Shown one piece after another: positions 1 to 7,846 of a stretch of 53,341 nt of DNA (position 1 is its first letter; each line of letters opens with the position of its first letter). The translations under genes were made by a program, and so were the position numbers. The DNA is from SG8-39 sp041558415 (GTDB lineage Bacteria; Pseudomonadota; Gammaproteobacteria; Burkholderiales; SG8-39), in the NCBI GenBank assembly GCA_041558415.1, contig JBFFEY010000015.1, positions 1-53,341 on the forward strand. The letters are read 5' to 3'. The notes below the pieces were generated by a model. The model was not told the origin of the DNA. It saw only the letters and a program-made list of their open reading frames with translations, and did not search any database.

Positions 1-1
1 C

Positions 2-670
2 GCGGAAAGCGCCGCGATCGACGTGATCCGCAGGGCTTATCCCGAGCACCGCATACTGGCCGAGGAGTCGGGCGAGCGGCAGGCGGGGGAAGCCCCAGCG
101 CGCCGGGGGCGTGCCGCCCAGGACGACACGCGCTGGATCATCGACCCGCTCGACGGCACCACCAACTTCATCCACGGGTTTCCGCAATACTGCGTCTCGA
201 TCGCGGTGGAGCAGCGCGGCCGCGTGGCCCACGCCGTGGTCTATGACCCGACGAAGAACGAGCTGTTCACCGCCTCGCAGGGTCGCGGCGCGTTCCTCAA
301 CGACCGTCGCATCCGCGTCACCAAGTGCGCGCACATGCGCGAGGCGCTGGTCGGCACTGGTTTCCCGTTCAAGGAGCTCTCGCGCATCGATCGCTACCTG
401 CGCGACCTGGAGACGATCATGCGCGGCTCGGCCGGCATCCGTCGCGCCGGCGCGGCGGCGCTCGATCTTGCCTACGTGGCCTGCGGCCGGCTCGACGCAT
501 TCTGGGAAATGGGTCTCGCGCCCTGGGACATGGCGGCCGGTGCACTGCTGATCAGCGAAGCCGGAGGCCTGGTCGGCGACCTGCAGGGCGGCAAGGACTT
601 CATGGCCTCGGGCGACATCGCCGCGGCGACGCCGAAGGTATTTCCCGAACTGCTCGACGCCCTGCGTTGA
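2..670 (+). CDS. suhB: Inositol monophosphatase family protein (SuhB-like), 5' truncated
   Basis: Cytoplasmic Mg2+-dependent phosphatase of the inositol monophosphatase family. SuhB hydrolyses inositol 1-phosphate and in enterobacteria also joins rRNA antitermination complexes. The reading frame is open from base 2, so the N-terminus lies outside the window. An internal ATG at 23 is not the true start, because the family sequence (AESAAIDVIRRAYP, then ILAEESG) continues upstream of it. The metal-binding motif DPLDGTTNF and the C-terminal WDMAAGALLISEAGG motif are both intact. The gene lies 55 bp upstream of mutS on the same strand. The family call is firm. The exact ortholog (suhB rather than a paralog such as cysQ) is inferred from the motif wording. 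Confidence 0.9.
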   Translation, partial: AESAAIDVIRRAYPEHRILAEESGERQAGEAPARRGRAAQDDTRWIIDPLDGTTNFIHGFPQYCVSIAVEQRGRVAHAVVYDPTKNELFTASQGRGAFLNDRRIRVTKCAHMREALVGTGFPFKELSRIDRYLRDLETIMRGSAGIRRAGAAALDLAYVACGRLDAFWEMGLAPWDMAAGALLISEAGGLVGDLQGGKDFMASGDIAAATPKVFPELLDALR

Positions 671-705
671 GCAGCATCGCCGGATTGGCGCCTGCGCCGC
701 GTCGA

Positions 706-711
706 TAAAAT
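706..711 (+). promoter_or_regulatory. Possible -10 element upstream of mutS
   Basis: TAAAAT lies 15 bp upstream of the mutS ATG in the short suhB-mutS gap. TTGGCG at 685-690 could be a -35, but the spacer is only 15 bp, so this is a weak candidate. Confidence 0.25.
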
Positions 712-725
712 ACGGCGCGACACGC

Positions 726-3272
726 ATGAACGCCCCGCTCGAAGCCCACACGCCGATGATGCAGCAGTACCTGCGCATCAAGGCGCAGCATCCGGACATG
801 CTCGTGCTGTACCGGATGGGGGATTTCTACGAGCTGTTCTACGAAGACGCCGAGCGCGCCGCCACCCTGCTCGACATCACGCTGACTGCGCGCGGCGCCT
901 CGGCGGGCGCGCCGGTCAAGATGGCAGGCGTGCCGGTGCACTCGGTCGAACAGTACCTCGCCAAGCTGGTCCGCCTCGGCGAGTCGGTTGCGATCTGCGA
1001 ACAGATCGGCGATCCGGCCACGTCCAAGGGCCCCGTCGAGCGCAAGGTGACGCGCATCGTCACGCCGGGCACGCTGACCGATTCGGCGCTGCTCGATGAA
1101 AAATCGGACAACGTGCTCCTCGCACTGGCGAGTGACCACGCTGGCGTCGGCCTCGCCTGGCTTACGTTGGCGAGCGGCGAGCTGCGCGTCGCCGAAATCG
1201 CACCCCAGGCGCTCGGCAACGAACTGCGCCGCATCGCACCGGCCGAAATCCTGCTGGCCGACGGCGGCGCACCGCCCGAGGACCTGAGCGACGCGACGCT
1301 CACGCGCCTGCCGGCATGGCATTTCGACGTCGAACGCGGCACGCAGAAGCTGCGCGACACGCTCGGCACGGTCTCGCTGGCCGGCTACGGCTGCGAGGAC
1401 CTGTCCCTCGCGCTCGGCGCCTGCGGCGCGCTGCTCGAGTACGCGCGCAGCACCCAGGGACAGGCGCTCGCCCATATCACGTCGGTGCGCGCGGAGCGCG
1501 CCGGCGAGTACCTGCGGCTCGATGCGGCGACGCGGCGCAATCTCGAGTTGACCGAGACGCTGCGCGGCGAGACCACGCCCACACTGTTCTCGCTGCTCGA
1601 CCGCTGCGCCACCGGCATGGGCAGCCGGCTGCTGCGTCACTGGCTGCATCACCCGTTGCGCGACCGCGCGGTGCTGGCCGCGCGGCACGACGCGGTTGAC
1701 CGCCTCAGCGAGCGCGTCGCCGAGGTGCAGGCGGCGCTGCGCGGCTTCGCCGACGTCGAGCGCATCACGGCGCGCGTCGCTCTGCGCAGTGCGCGACCGC
1801 GGGATCTGTCCGCCCTGCGCGATAGCCTGGCGCGCCTCGACGCGCTGCGTGCTGCGCTGCCCGCGATGCAGGATGGACTGCTCGCCGAACTGGCGCGCGA
1901 CCTCGCCCGACCGACCGAGTGCCATGCGCTGCTCGAGCGCGCGCTGCGGCCCGAGCCGGCCGCCCTGCTGCGCGACGGCGGCGTCATCGCCGACGGCTAC
2001 GAACCCGCGCTCGACGAGCTGCGCGCCCTGCAGTCGAACGCCGGCGCATTCCTCGTCGAGCTGGAGGCACGCGAGCGCGAACGCAGCGGCATCGCCAACC
2101 TCAAGGTCGCCTACAACCAGGTTCATGGCTATTACATCGAGGTCGGTCGTGCCAGCGCGGAGCGCGTCCCCGAGGACTACCGTCGGCGCCAGACGCTGAA
2201 GAACGCCGAGCGTTACATCACGCCGGAACTCAAGGCCTTCGAGGACAAGGCGCTCTCTGCCAACGAGCGCGCGCTGGCGCTCGAGCGCAGGCTTTACGAC
2301 GCGCTGCTCGATGCGCTGCTGCCCGCGGTGCCGGCCCTGCAGCGCATCGCGCGCGCACTGGCGCAAAGCGACGTCCTGACCGCGTTCGCCGCAGTCGCGC
2401 TCGAGCGAAACTACTGCCGGCCCGGATTCAGCGACGACACCCGCATCGAGATCGAGGGCGGACGCCACCCCGTAGTCGAGGCCGGTATCGCGTCGTTCAT
2501 CGCCAACGATGCGCGGCTCTCGCCGTCTCGCCGCCTGCTGCTCATTACTGGACCGAACATGGGCGGCAAATCGACCTACATGCGCCAGGTCGCGCTGATC
2601 GTGTTGATGGTTCACGTCGGCGCATTCGTGCCGGCAGGCCGGGCGCACATCGGACCGGTCGATCAGATCTTCACGCGCATCGGCGCAGCCGATGACCTGG
2701 CCGGCGGTCGTTCGACCTTCATGGTCGAGATGACCGAGAGCGCCAATATCCTGCACAACGCGACCGAGTCGAGCCTGGTGTTGATGGACGAAGTGGGCCG
2801 CGGCACCTCGACCTTCGACGGCCTGGCGCTCGCCTGGGCAATCAGCCGCCATCTGGTCGAGCGTAACCGCGCGCTCACGCTGTTTGCGACCCATTACTTC
2901 GAGCTGACGCAGCTCGCCCAGGAATACCGCGAGGTGGCCAACGTCCATCTCGATGCGGTCGAGCACAAGGACAGCATCGTCTTCCTGCACGCCGTCGAGG
3001 AAGGCCCGGCCTCGCAAAGCTACGGCCTGCAGGTGGCAGCGCTTGCCGGCGTACCGCGCGGCGTAGTGCGCGAGGCACGTCGCACGCTCGAGCGGCTTGA
3101 GCAGGCCAGCCTCGAGCATGGCGGGCAGCCGGACCTTTTCGCCGCCCCCGGGGCGGCGGCGCCCGAGCCGCCGCCGCCCGAACCGCTGCGCGATGCCCTC
3201 GAGCGGGTCAATCCTGACGAACTTTCACCGCGCGAGGCGCTCGAGTTCGTCTACCGTCTGAAGAAGCTTTGA
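726..3272 (+). CDS. mutS: DNA mismatch repair protein MutS
   Basis: Mismatch-recognition ATPase of methyl-directed mismatch repair; it acts as a dimer on DNA and recruits MutL. The 848 residues match full-length MutS. The N-terminal mismatch-binding domain has the FYELF motif (Phe wedge and Glu) near residue 38. Connector, lever and clamp domains follow. The ATPase domain carries Walker A GPNMGGKST at residues 609-617, then LMDEVGRGTSTFDG (Walker B and signature) and the ATHYFEL loop. The C-terminal tail is short and proline-rich, followed by a helical end typical of the MutS dimer/tetramer region. The ATG start gives the usual N-terminus (HTPMMQQYL). The stop overlaps the TTG start of tatD by 4 bp, so translation is probably coupled. 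Confidence 0.98.
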   Translation: MNAPLEAHTPMMQQYLRIKAQHPDMLVLYRMGDFYELFYEDAERAATLLDITLTARGASAGAPVKMAGVPVHSVEQYLAKLVRLGESVAICEQIGDPATSKGPVERKVTRIVTPGTLTDSALLDEKSDNVLLALASDHAGVGLAWLTLASGELRVAEIAPQALGNELRRIAPAEILLADGGAPPEDLSDATLTRLPAWHFDVERGTQKLRDTLGTVSLAGYGCEDLSLALGACGALLEYARSTQGQALAHITSVRAERAGEYLRLDAATRRNLELTETLRGETTPTLFSLLDRCATGMGSRLLRHWLHHPLRDRAVLAARHDAVDRLSERVAEVQAALRGFADVERITARVALRSARPRDLSALRDSLARLDALRAALPAMQDGLLAELARDLARPTECHALLERALRPEPAALLRDGGVIADGYEPALDELRALQSNAGAFLVELEARERERSGIANLKVAYNQVHGYYIEVGRASAERVPEDYRRRQTLKNAERYITPELKAFEDKALSANERALALERRLYDALLDALLPAVPALQRIARALAQSDVLTAFAAVALERNYCRPGFSDDTRIEIEGGRHPVVEAGIASFIANDARLSPSRRLLLITGPNMGGKSTYMRQVALIVLMVHVGAFVPAGRAHIGPVDQIFTRIGAADDLAGGRSTFMVEMTESANILHNATESSLVLMDEVGRGTSTFDGLALAWAISRHLVERNRALTLFATHYFELTQLAQEYREVANVHLDAVEHKDSIVFLHAVEEGPASQSYGLQVAALAGVPRGVVREARRTLERLEQASLEHGGQPDLFAAPGAAAPEPPPPEPLRDALERVNPDELSPREALEFVYRLKKL

Positions 3273-4105
3273 GCCCCTTGTCCGCCCCGACGCCGACGCG
3301 CCCAGGTCTCATCGACATCGGCGCGAATCTGACGCATTCCGCGTTTCGCCACGATCTCGCGCAAGTGCTCGAGCGCGCCCGCCACGCAGGCGTGTCGACC
3401 ATCGTCGTCACGGGCACGAGCGTCGCGGCAAGCGCGGAGGCGGCGCGGCTGGCCGAAGCCCATCCCGACATGCTGCGTGCGACCGCTGGCGTCCACCCGC
3501 ACCACGCGGGCGACTGCAACGCGGCAAGGATCACCGCCCTGCGCACGCTCGCCGCGCAGCCCCATGTCGTCGCGCTGGGAGAATGCGGGCTGGACTTCAA
3601 CCGCAATTACAGCCCGCACCCGGACCAGGAGCGCTGCTTCATCGCCCAGCTCGAGCTGGCCTGCGGGCTCGGCAAGCCGCTGTTCCTGCACTCGCGCGAC
3701 GCGCACCCGCGCTTTGCGGAGATCCTGCGCGCCCACCGCGACCGGCTGCCGCGGGCGGTCGCGCACTGCTTCACTGGCGAGCGCGACGAGCTGCGCGCCT
3801 ATCTGGACCTCGACCTGTACATCGGCATCACCGGCTGGATCTGCGACGAGCGTCGCGGCCTGCACTTGCGCGAGCTGGTGCCCGAGATACCCCTCGACCG
3901 GCTGATGCTGGAAACCGACGCCCCTTACCTGACGCCGCGCGACCTGCGCCCGCAACCCAGGGCACGGCGCAACGAACCGGCATTTCTTGCGCATATACTT
4001 CGCTCGGTGGCGCACGCCCGGGGCGAAACGCCCGAAGCGCTCGGCACGGCGACCGCCCGTAACGCACGGCGATTTTTCGACCTCGAGCCGCAAACGATCG
4101 TATGA
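3269..4105 (+). CDS. tatD: TatD family metal-dependent DNase
   Basis: TatD-type 3'-5' exo-DNase of the amidohydrolase fold, involved in DNA repair and quality control and, despite its name, not required for Tat export. The protein has 278 residues. Family landmarks run in order: DIGANLTHS, TGTS, GVHPHHAG, GECGLDFNRNYS, LHSRDAH, HCFTG, YIGITGWICDERRG and ETDAPYL. The NRN and GITGWICDERRG signatures mark a true TatD rather than YcfH/YjjV. The chosen start is TTG at 3269, overlapping the mutS stop by 4 bp. A second in-frame TTG at 3278 is possible. The 3' end overlaps the next gene through ATGA (4102-4105), so mutS-tatD-response regulator looks like one transcription unit. Confidence 0.95.
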   Translation: MSPLSAPTPTRPGLIDIGANLTHSAFRHDLAQVLERARHAGVSTIVVTGTSVAASAEAARLAEAHPDMLRATAGVHPHHAGDCNAARITALRTLAAQPHVVALGECGLDFNRNYSPHPDQERCFIAQLELACGLGKPLFLHSRDAHPRFAEILRAHRDRLPRAVAHCFTGERDELRAYLDLDLYIGITGWICDERRGLHLRELVPEIPLDRLMLETDAPYLTPRDLRPQPRARRNEPAFLAHILRSVAHARGETPEALGTATARNARRFFDLEPQTIV

Positions 4106-5265
4106 GCAGTGATCCGACCACGTCCAGCGCGGCGGCGCCGGAGGGCCCCGCCGCCTCCCGGCGCCCGCTGGTGCTGGTGGTGGACGACAGCGACGACATC
4201 CGCGCGCTGCTCGGCACCCTGCTCAAGCGGCGCTACGAGGTGCGTCTCGCCGCCGACGGCCATGAAGCCATCCTGGCGGCGGCGAAACTGCCGCACCCCG
4301 ACCTGATCCTGCTCGACGTCGAAATGCCGGGCAAGAGCGGACACGACGTCTGTGCGCTGCTCAAGACGGATCCGGCGACCGCGCCGATTCCGGTCATCTT
4401 CATCACCGGCCGCAGCGACCCCAAGGACGAGGCCAAGGGCTTCGCCGTCGGCGCCGTCGACTACGTCACCAAACCGCTCAGCCCGCCGATCGTTCTGGCG
4501 CGCGTCGCCGCGCAGCTCGCGCTGACCGACCAGCGCCATGAGCTCGAGCACCTCGTTGAAGAGCGCACGCGCGAGCTGCGGGAAGCGCGTGCGCAACTCA
4601 TCGAGCGCCTGGCCCGTGCCCTGTCCTACCGCGAGGGCGGCCTCAGCGGCCGGCCGATGCGCGTTGCGCAGTACGCGCGTCTGATCAGCGAAGCCGCCGG
4701 CGGGCGGCCCGAAACCTGCGAGCTGATCGCGCAGGCAGCCCCGCTCGCCGACATCGGCAAGCTCGGCGTGCCAGAAGTCGTGCTGCGCAATGCCGACCAG
4801 TACACTGCGCAGGATTGGGAAGAGATGCGGCGCCACTGCGAGATCGGCGCCGAGATCATCGGCGAGCACCGCGACCCGCTGCTCGCCGCAGCCCGGGCCA
4901 TCGCGCTCACCCATCACGAACGCTGGGACGGCAAGGGCTATCCGAAGGGACTGGCGGGCGACGCGATTCCCAGGGTCGGGCGCATCGTCGCCATCGCGGA
5001 CACCTTCGAGGCAATGACCGCAACGCAGCGCCGTCGCCAGCCGATGTCGGTCGACGAAGCGGCCAAGGTCATCATCTCGGAGGCGGGCAAGCAGTTCGAT
5101 CCCGCCCTCATCGAAGCCTTCAAGAAGGCGCTACCCCAAATGAAAGCGGTGCGTGATTCGATCCGCGACGAACTCGAGGGCATTCACAACCTCGACTTCG
5201 CCGCCGCGGCGCCCAAAACCGCGGCACCCTTGGCGCCAGCGCCCAAGCGCGGGCCGAGCCGCTAG
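4102..5265 (+). CDS. Response regulator with degenerate HD-GYP output domain
   Basis: Two-component response regulator of RpfG-like architecture, 387 residues. An N-terminal REC domain (about residues 20-140) has acidic residues in VVDDSDD, phospho-acceptor Asp72 in LILLDVEMPG, the Thr switch in FITG and KPLSPP. A helical linker and a C-terminal HD-GYP domain (about 165-350) follow. HD-GYP domains hydrolyse cyclic di-GMP at a binuclear or trinuclear metal site. Here the HD pair is A216-D217 (LADIGK instead of LHDIGK), and the upstream metal-ligand His is replaced in SGRPMRV (about R184). H245, H271-H272, the GYP triad (279-281) and D300 remain. The domain may therefore be catalytically weak or a c-di-GMP sensor (inference). 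It overlaps tatD by ATGA. No histidine kinase is adjacent. Confidence 0.92.
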   Translation: MSSDPTTSSAAAPEGPAASRRPLVLVVDDSDDIRALLGTLLKRRYEVRLAADGHEAILAAAKLPHPDLILLDVEMPGKSGHDVCALLKTDPATAPIPVIFITGRSDPKDEAKGFAVGAVDYVTKPLSPPIVLARVAAQLALTDQRHELEHLVEERTRELREARAQLIERLARALSYREGGLSGRPMRVAQYARLISEAAGGRPETCELIAQAAPLADIGKLGVPEVVLRNADQYTAQDWEEMRRHCEIGAEIIGEHRDPLLAAARAIALTHHERWDGKGYPKGLAGDAIPRVGRIVAIADTFEAMTATQRRRQPMSVDEAAKVIISEAGKQFDPALIEAFKKALPQMKAVRDSIRDELEGIHNLDFAAAAPKTAAPLAPAPKRGPSR

Positions 5266-5286
5266 TCGCGGGCGCGCGCGGCGCGC

Positions 5287-5805
5287 TCAGTCCTTGGCGA
5301 AGGAATCGCTCGCCGGCACGTAGTCGTAGTCGAGCGAGTCCAGGACCTCGCGCACCACGCCGTCTTCGGAAAACTGCACCCACAGCACCCGGCGCTCGGT
5401 GACCTCGAGGCGCTTGTACTCCCATACCTCGCGCTGCTGCCGATCCAGGCGCGACACGAAATGCGGCGGGCCGAGCAGCGCGCGTACATCCTCGCGCCGC
5501 GTGGTGCCGATCGCCAGCTTGGCGATGTTCTCGCTCGTCAGCCGATTCTCGATCCCCTGCAGCACGCCATCGGGGCCGAGCTGCACCGCGAAGCTGTGGC
5601 CTCCCGAGGGACGGGTGTAGAACCACACGCTGCCACCGCCGGCCACGGCGCGCTTTTCGTCCGGTGGCCCCATCTGCGCCTCGACGTCGGCCGCCCGGGA
5701 CTGGCCGGCGATCAGCCCGCTACCGTCATAGGAGGCGCAGCCCGCCAGCAGCGCGGCGACGAGCGCGACGGCCTGCAGCGCGCCGCCGGTCCGGCACCGC
5801 TCCAT
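5287..5805 (-). CDS. BamE/OmlA-like outer-membrane lipoprotein (second of a tandem pair)
   Basis: Predicted outer-membrane lipoprotein. A lipoprotein signal peptide ends in LLAGC (Cys at about residue 23 from this start), followed by two successive BamE/SmpA-like segments, each with a GPP turn (MGPPDEK, LLGPPHF) and a W-x-Y strand (VWFYTR, VWEYKR). The sequence is clearly paralogous to the upstream gene (CASYxGSxLxAG, GVVREVLDxLD), so the pair arose by tandem duplication. An ATG at 5823 is also possible and would overlap the upstream gene by 17 bp. 5805 is chosen because it gives a compact signal peptide directly after the preceding stop. No convincing Shine-Dalgarno site is present, so coupling to the upstream gene is likely. 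The function in envelope assembly is inferred from the fold only. Confidence 0.82.
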   Translation of the reverse strand: MERCRTGGALQAVALVAALLAGCASYDGSGLIAGQSRAADVEAQMGPPDEKRAVAGGGSVWFYTRPSGGHSFAVQLGPDGVLQGIENRLTSENIAKLAIGTTRREDVRALLGPPHFVSRLDRQQREVWEYKRLEVTERRVLWVQFSEDGVVREVLDSLDYDYVPASDSFAKD

Positions 5806-5806
5806 G

Positions 5807-6358
5807 TCAGCGCCAGTGCGCATGGTAGATGCCGACGCCCATGAACACGCCCGGTCCCATCGGCAGGTACTCCGGGTCCAACATATCGAGCACCTCGCGC
5901 ACCACGCCGTCGTAGGAAAACTGCACGTGCAGCAGGCGCCGGTCGGAAAACTCCTGCCAGCGGTAGGTCCAGACGTCGCGTTGCTGGCGCTCGAAGCGGG
6001 TCACCTGGAAGGGCGGCCCGAGCAGCGTCCGGACCTCCTGGGTGGTCCAGCTGTCGCGCCGGATCTGATCGATATACGTGCGTTCCAGCCGCTGCACCGA
6101 GGAGCGGAAGCGACCGTCAGGACCCAGCGTGATGGCGAAGGTCTGGCGACCGATCCAGCGCGGGTAAAACCACAGGGTTTCCCCGCTATCCAGCTTCACC
6201 TTGTCGTCAGGCGGCCCCATCAGCGCGAGGATGTCGGCCTCGGTGGAGCTGCCGGCAACGAGCGAGCTGCCGCTGTACGACGCGCAGCCGAACAGCAAGG
6301 CCGACCCTAGCACCGCCAGCCACGCCCGCAGGAACCTCGATAGGATTGCGCACCTCAT
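5807..6358 (-). CDS. BamE/OmlA-like outer-membrane lipoprotein (first of a tandem pair)
   Basis: Predicted 183-residue outer-membrane lipoprotein. The signal peptide has an Arg-rich start (MRCAILSRF), a hydrophobic core and lipobox LLFGC. The mature part repeats the BamE-like pattern twice (LMGPPDDK with LWFYPR, then LLGPPFQ with VWTYRW) and ends GVVREVLDML. The start is supported by AAGGAGA six bases upstream. The gene is transcribed with the downstream paralog at 5287, whose ATG follows this stop by one base. Canonical BamE is about 110 residues with a single domain, so this double-domain form is longer. It is probably an accessory envelope lipoprotein rather than the essential BAM subunit (inference). 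Confidence 0.85.
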   Translation of the reverse strand: MRCAILSRFLRAWLAVLGSALLFGCASYSGSSLVAGSSTEADILALMGPPDDKVKLDSGETLWFYPRWIGRQTFAITLGPDGRFRSSVQRLERTYIDQIRRDSWTTQEVRTLLGPPFQVTRFERQQRDVWTYRWQEFSDRRLLHVQFSYDGVVREVLDMLDPEYLPMGPGVFMGVGIYHAHWR

Positions 6359-6596
6359 GAAATCTCCTTTCTCCAGGCCGGCGCTGCGCCGCTGCTGGAA
6401 CTGCAGCAGCCCGATCGGCGCCCGTGAACGTTTCTGCCCGCGCTGCGGCGCCCGCCAGCGCACACCGGCGTCCCGCTGCGTAAACAGGGCGGGCTGCGCC
6501 TCTGTGCCGCGAAGCCCGCGTCGCCCGCGGGTGCTCAGCTGCCGCCGCCCGGGTTGGACGAAAAGTACTTCTCGAACTTTCCCGTCTCGTCCTTGA
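6357..6596 (+). CDS. Small zinc-ribbon ORF (uncertain)
   Basis: A 79-codon open frame whose ATG shares the CATG palindrome with the start of the divergent lipoprotein gene. Residues 13-34 read as a classic zinc ribbon (CWNC, 12 residues, CPRCG). After about residue 36 the sequence becomes Arg/Pro-rich and looks out of frame. It then overlaps the 3' end of fdxA on the opposite strand. It could be a real small zinc-ribbon protein, a decayed remnant with a frameshift near 6480, or chance. No good ribosome-binding site is visible. Confidence 0.3.
   Translation: MKSPFSRPALRRCWNCSSPIGARERFCPRCGARQRTPASRCVNRAGCASVPRSPRRPRVLSCRRPGWTKSTSRTFPSRP
6364..6370 (-). promoter_or_regulatory. Shine-Dalgarno site of the first BamE-like lipoprotein gene
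   Basis: Read on the minus strand, AAGGAGA ends six bases before the ATG at 6358. It fixes that start against the much longer open frame that continues upstream. Confidence 0.7.
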
Positions 6597-6873
6597 ACGC
6601 GTCGGCGTCCGCGGGCGGCGATCCCTTGCGCGTGATGTTCGGCCACTTGCCCGAATACTCCGTGTTCAGTGCGAGCCAGCGTTCCGCAATGGCGTCCGAG
6701 TCCGGAATGATCGCGCCCGGCGGGCATTCCGGTTCGCACACGCCGCAGTCGATGCACTCGTCGGGATGGATGACGAGCATGTTTTCGCCTTCGTAGAAGC
6801 AGTCCACCGGACAGACTTCGACGCAGTCCATGTACTTGCACTTGATGCAGTTCTCGGTGACGACGTAGGTCAT
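6535..6873 (-). CDS. fdxA: 7Fe ferredoxin FdxA
   Basis: Small cytoplasmic electron carrier of 112 residues with one [3Fe-4S] and one [4Fe-4S] cluster. The start MTYVVTENCIKCKYMDCVEVCP is diagnostic of proteobacterial FdxA. The two cluster motifs are CIKCKYMDCVEVCPVDCF and CIDCGVCEPECPP. A charged C-terminal tail (KFEKYFSS) is also typical of the family. The ATG at 6873 follows directly from this conserved N-terminus. The gene is divergent from cnoX, with about 100 bp between the starts holding both promoters. Its electron partners are not encoded nearby. Confidence 0.96.
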   Translation of the reverse strand: MTYVVTENCIKCKYMDCVEVCPVDCFYEGENMLVIHPDECIDCGVCEPECPPGAIIPDSDAIAERWLALNTEYSGKWPNITRKGSPPADADAFKDETGKFEKYFSSNPGGGS

Positions 6874-6973
6874 GCGGCGCGTTCTTTCATCGTACGAAAA
6901 TGGAACGGGCACGATTATCGCACCGACGCGCCCACCCCGGCACGCACCGGCCAAAAGCATGCACAATAGGCCC

Positions 6974-7831
6974 ATGTCCGCGCATGCCATCGACGTCAGT
7001 GAGGCGAACTTCGAGCAGGAAGTGCTCGAGGCATCGAAGACGCTGCCGGTCGTCGTGGATTTCTGGGCCCCATGGTGCGGGCCCTGCAAGGTACTCAAGC
7101 CGATCCTGGAAAAGCTGGCGGCCGAGTACGGCGGCCGCTTCAAGCTGGCGAAGGTGAATTCCGACGAGAGCCAGGGACTGGCGGCGGCCTTCGGTATCCG
7201 TTCGATCCCCGACGTCATGGCCTTCCGGGACGGTAAGCCCGTTTCGCACTTCCTCGGCGCCATGCCCGAATCCCAGGTACGCGCGTTCATCGAAGGCATT
7301 CTGCCGAAGCCCTCGGAAACCGAGCAGGTGCGCGCCGCGGCGCTGCGCGCGGCCGGCGACCGGGACGGCGCGGTGGACGCCCTGCGCAGCGCCCTGACGC
7401 TCGACACCGCGAACGACCCGGCGCGGCTCGATCTCGCCGAACTGCTGGTCGAACTCGGACGCACGGACGAAGCCGAAACCCTGCTCGGCGAGGTGCGCCC
7501 CAACATCGACTGGGACGCACGCGTGGAGGCCCTGCAGGCCGCGGTGTCCTTCGCACGCATGCGCGCTTCGGGGACCAGCGAGGCCACCCTGCGCGACGCG
7601 CTGGCGCGCAACCCGGACGACCACGCCACCCGCTTTGCGCTGGCGGAGCTGCTCGCCGGCGCGCGGCGCTATCGCGAGGCGCTCGACGAGCTGATCGAGA
7701 TCGTGCGGCGTGGCAAGGACTGGAACGACGGTGCGGCACGCAAGCAGGTACTCAACATCTTCAACCTGGCGGAAAAGGACGTCGCACTCGTTGCGGAGTA
7801 TCGCCGCAAGCTCGCCAGCGCCCTGTACTGA
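6974..7831 (+). CDS. cnoX: Thioredoxin-fold co-chaperone CnoX (YbbN)
   Basis: Chaperedoxin of 285 residues: an N-terminal thioredoxin domain followed by tetratricopeptide-like helices. CnoX proteins hold oxidant-unfolded substrates and pass them to GroEL and DnaK. The thioredoxin motif WAPWCGPCK is intact (C35, C38), unlike E. coli CnoX, which lacks the full CxxC, so redox activity is plausible. The cis-proline loop is SIPDV. The C-terminal helices (for example DGAVDALRSALTLD and ARRYREALDELIEIV) match the YbbN TPR region. The length equals that of E. coli CnoX. The start is ATG at 6974; an in-frame ATG at 6959 would add five residues. Confidence 0.93.
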   Translation: MSAHAIDVSEANFEQEVLEASKTLPVVVDFWAPWCGPCKVLKPILEKLAAEYGGRFKLAKVNSDESQGLAAAFGIRSIPDVMAFRDGKPVSHFLGAMPESQVRAFIEGILPKPSETEQVRAAALRAAGDRDGAVDALRSALTLDTANDPARLDLAELLVELGRTDEAETLLGEVRPNIDWDARVEALQAAVSFARMRASGTSEATLRDALARNPDDHATRFALAELLAGARRYREALDELIEIVRRGKDWNDGAARKQVLNIFNLAEKDVALVAEYRRKLASALY

Positions 7832-7846
7832 CCCGCACCGCCGCGT

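Noticed and set aside
600..3119. Very long open frame on the minus strand opposite mutS
   Set aside because: It mirrors mutS codon phase in GC-rich DNA, has no recognisable domain, and its Arg/Gln/Val-rich composition is typical of antisense shadow frames.
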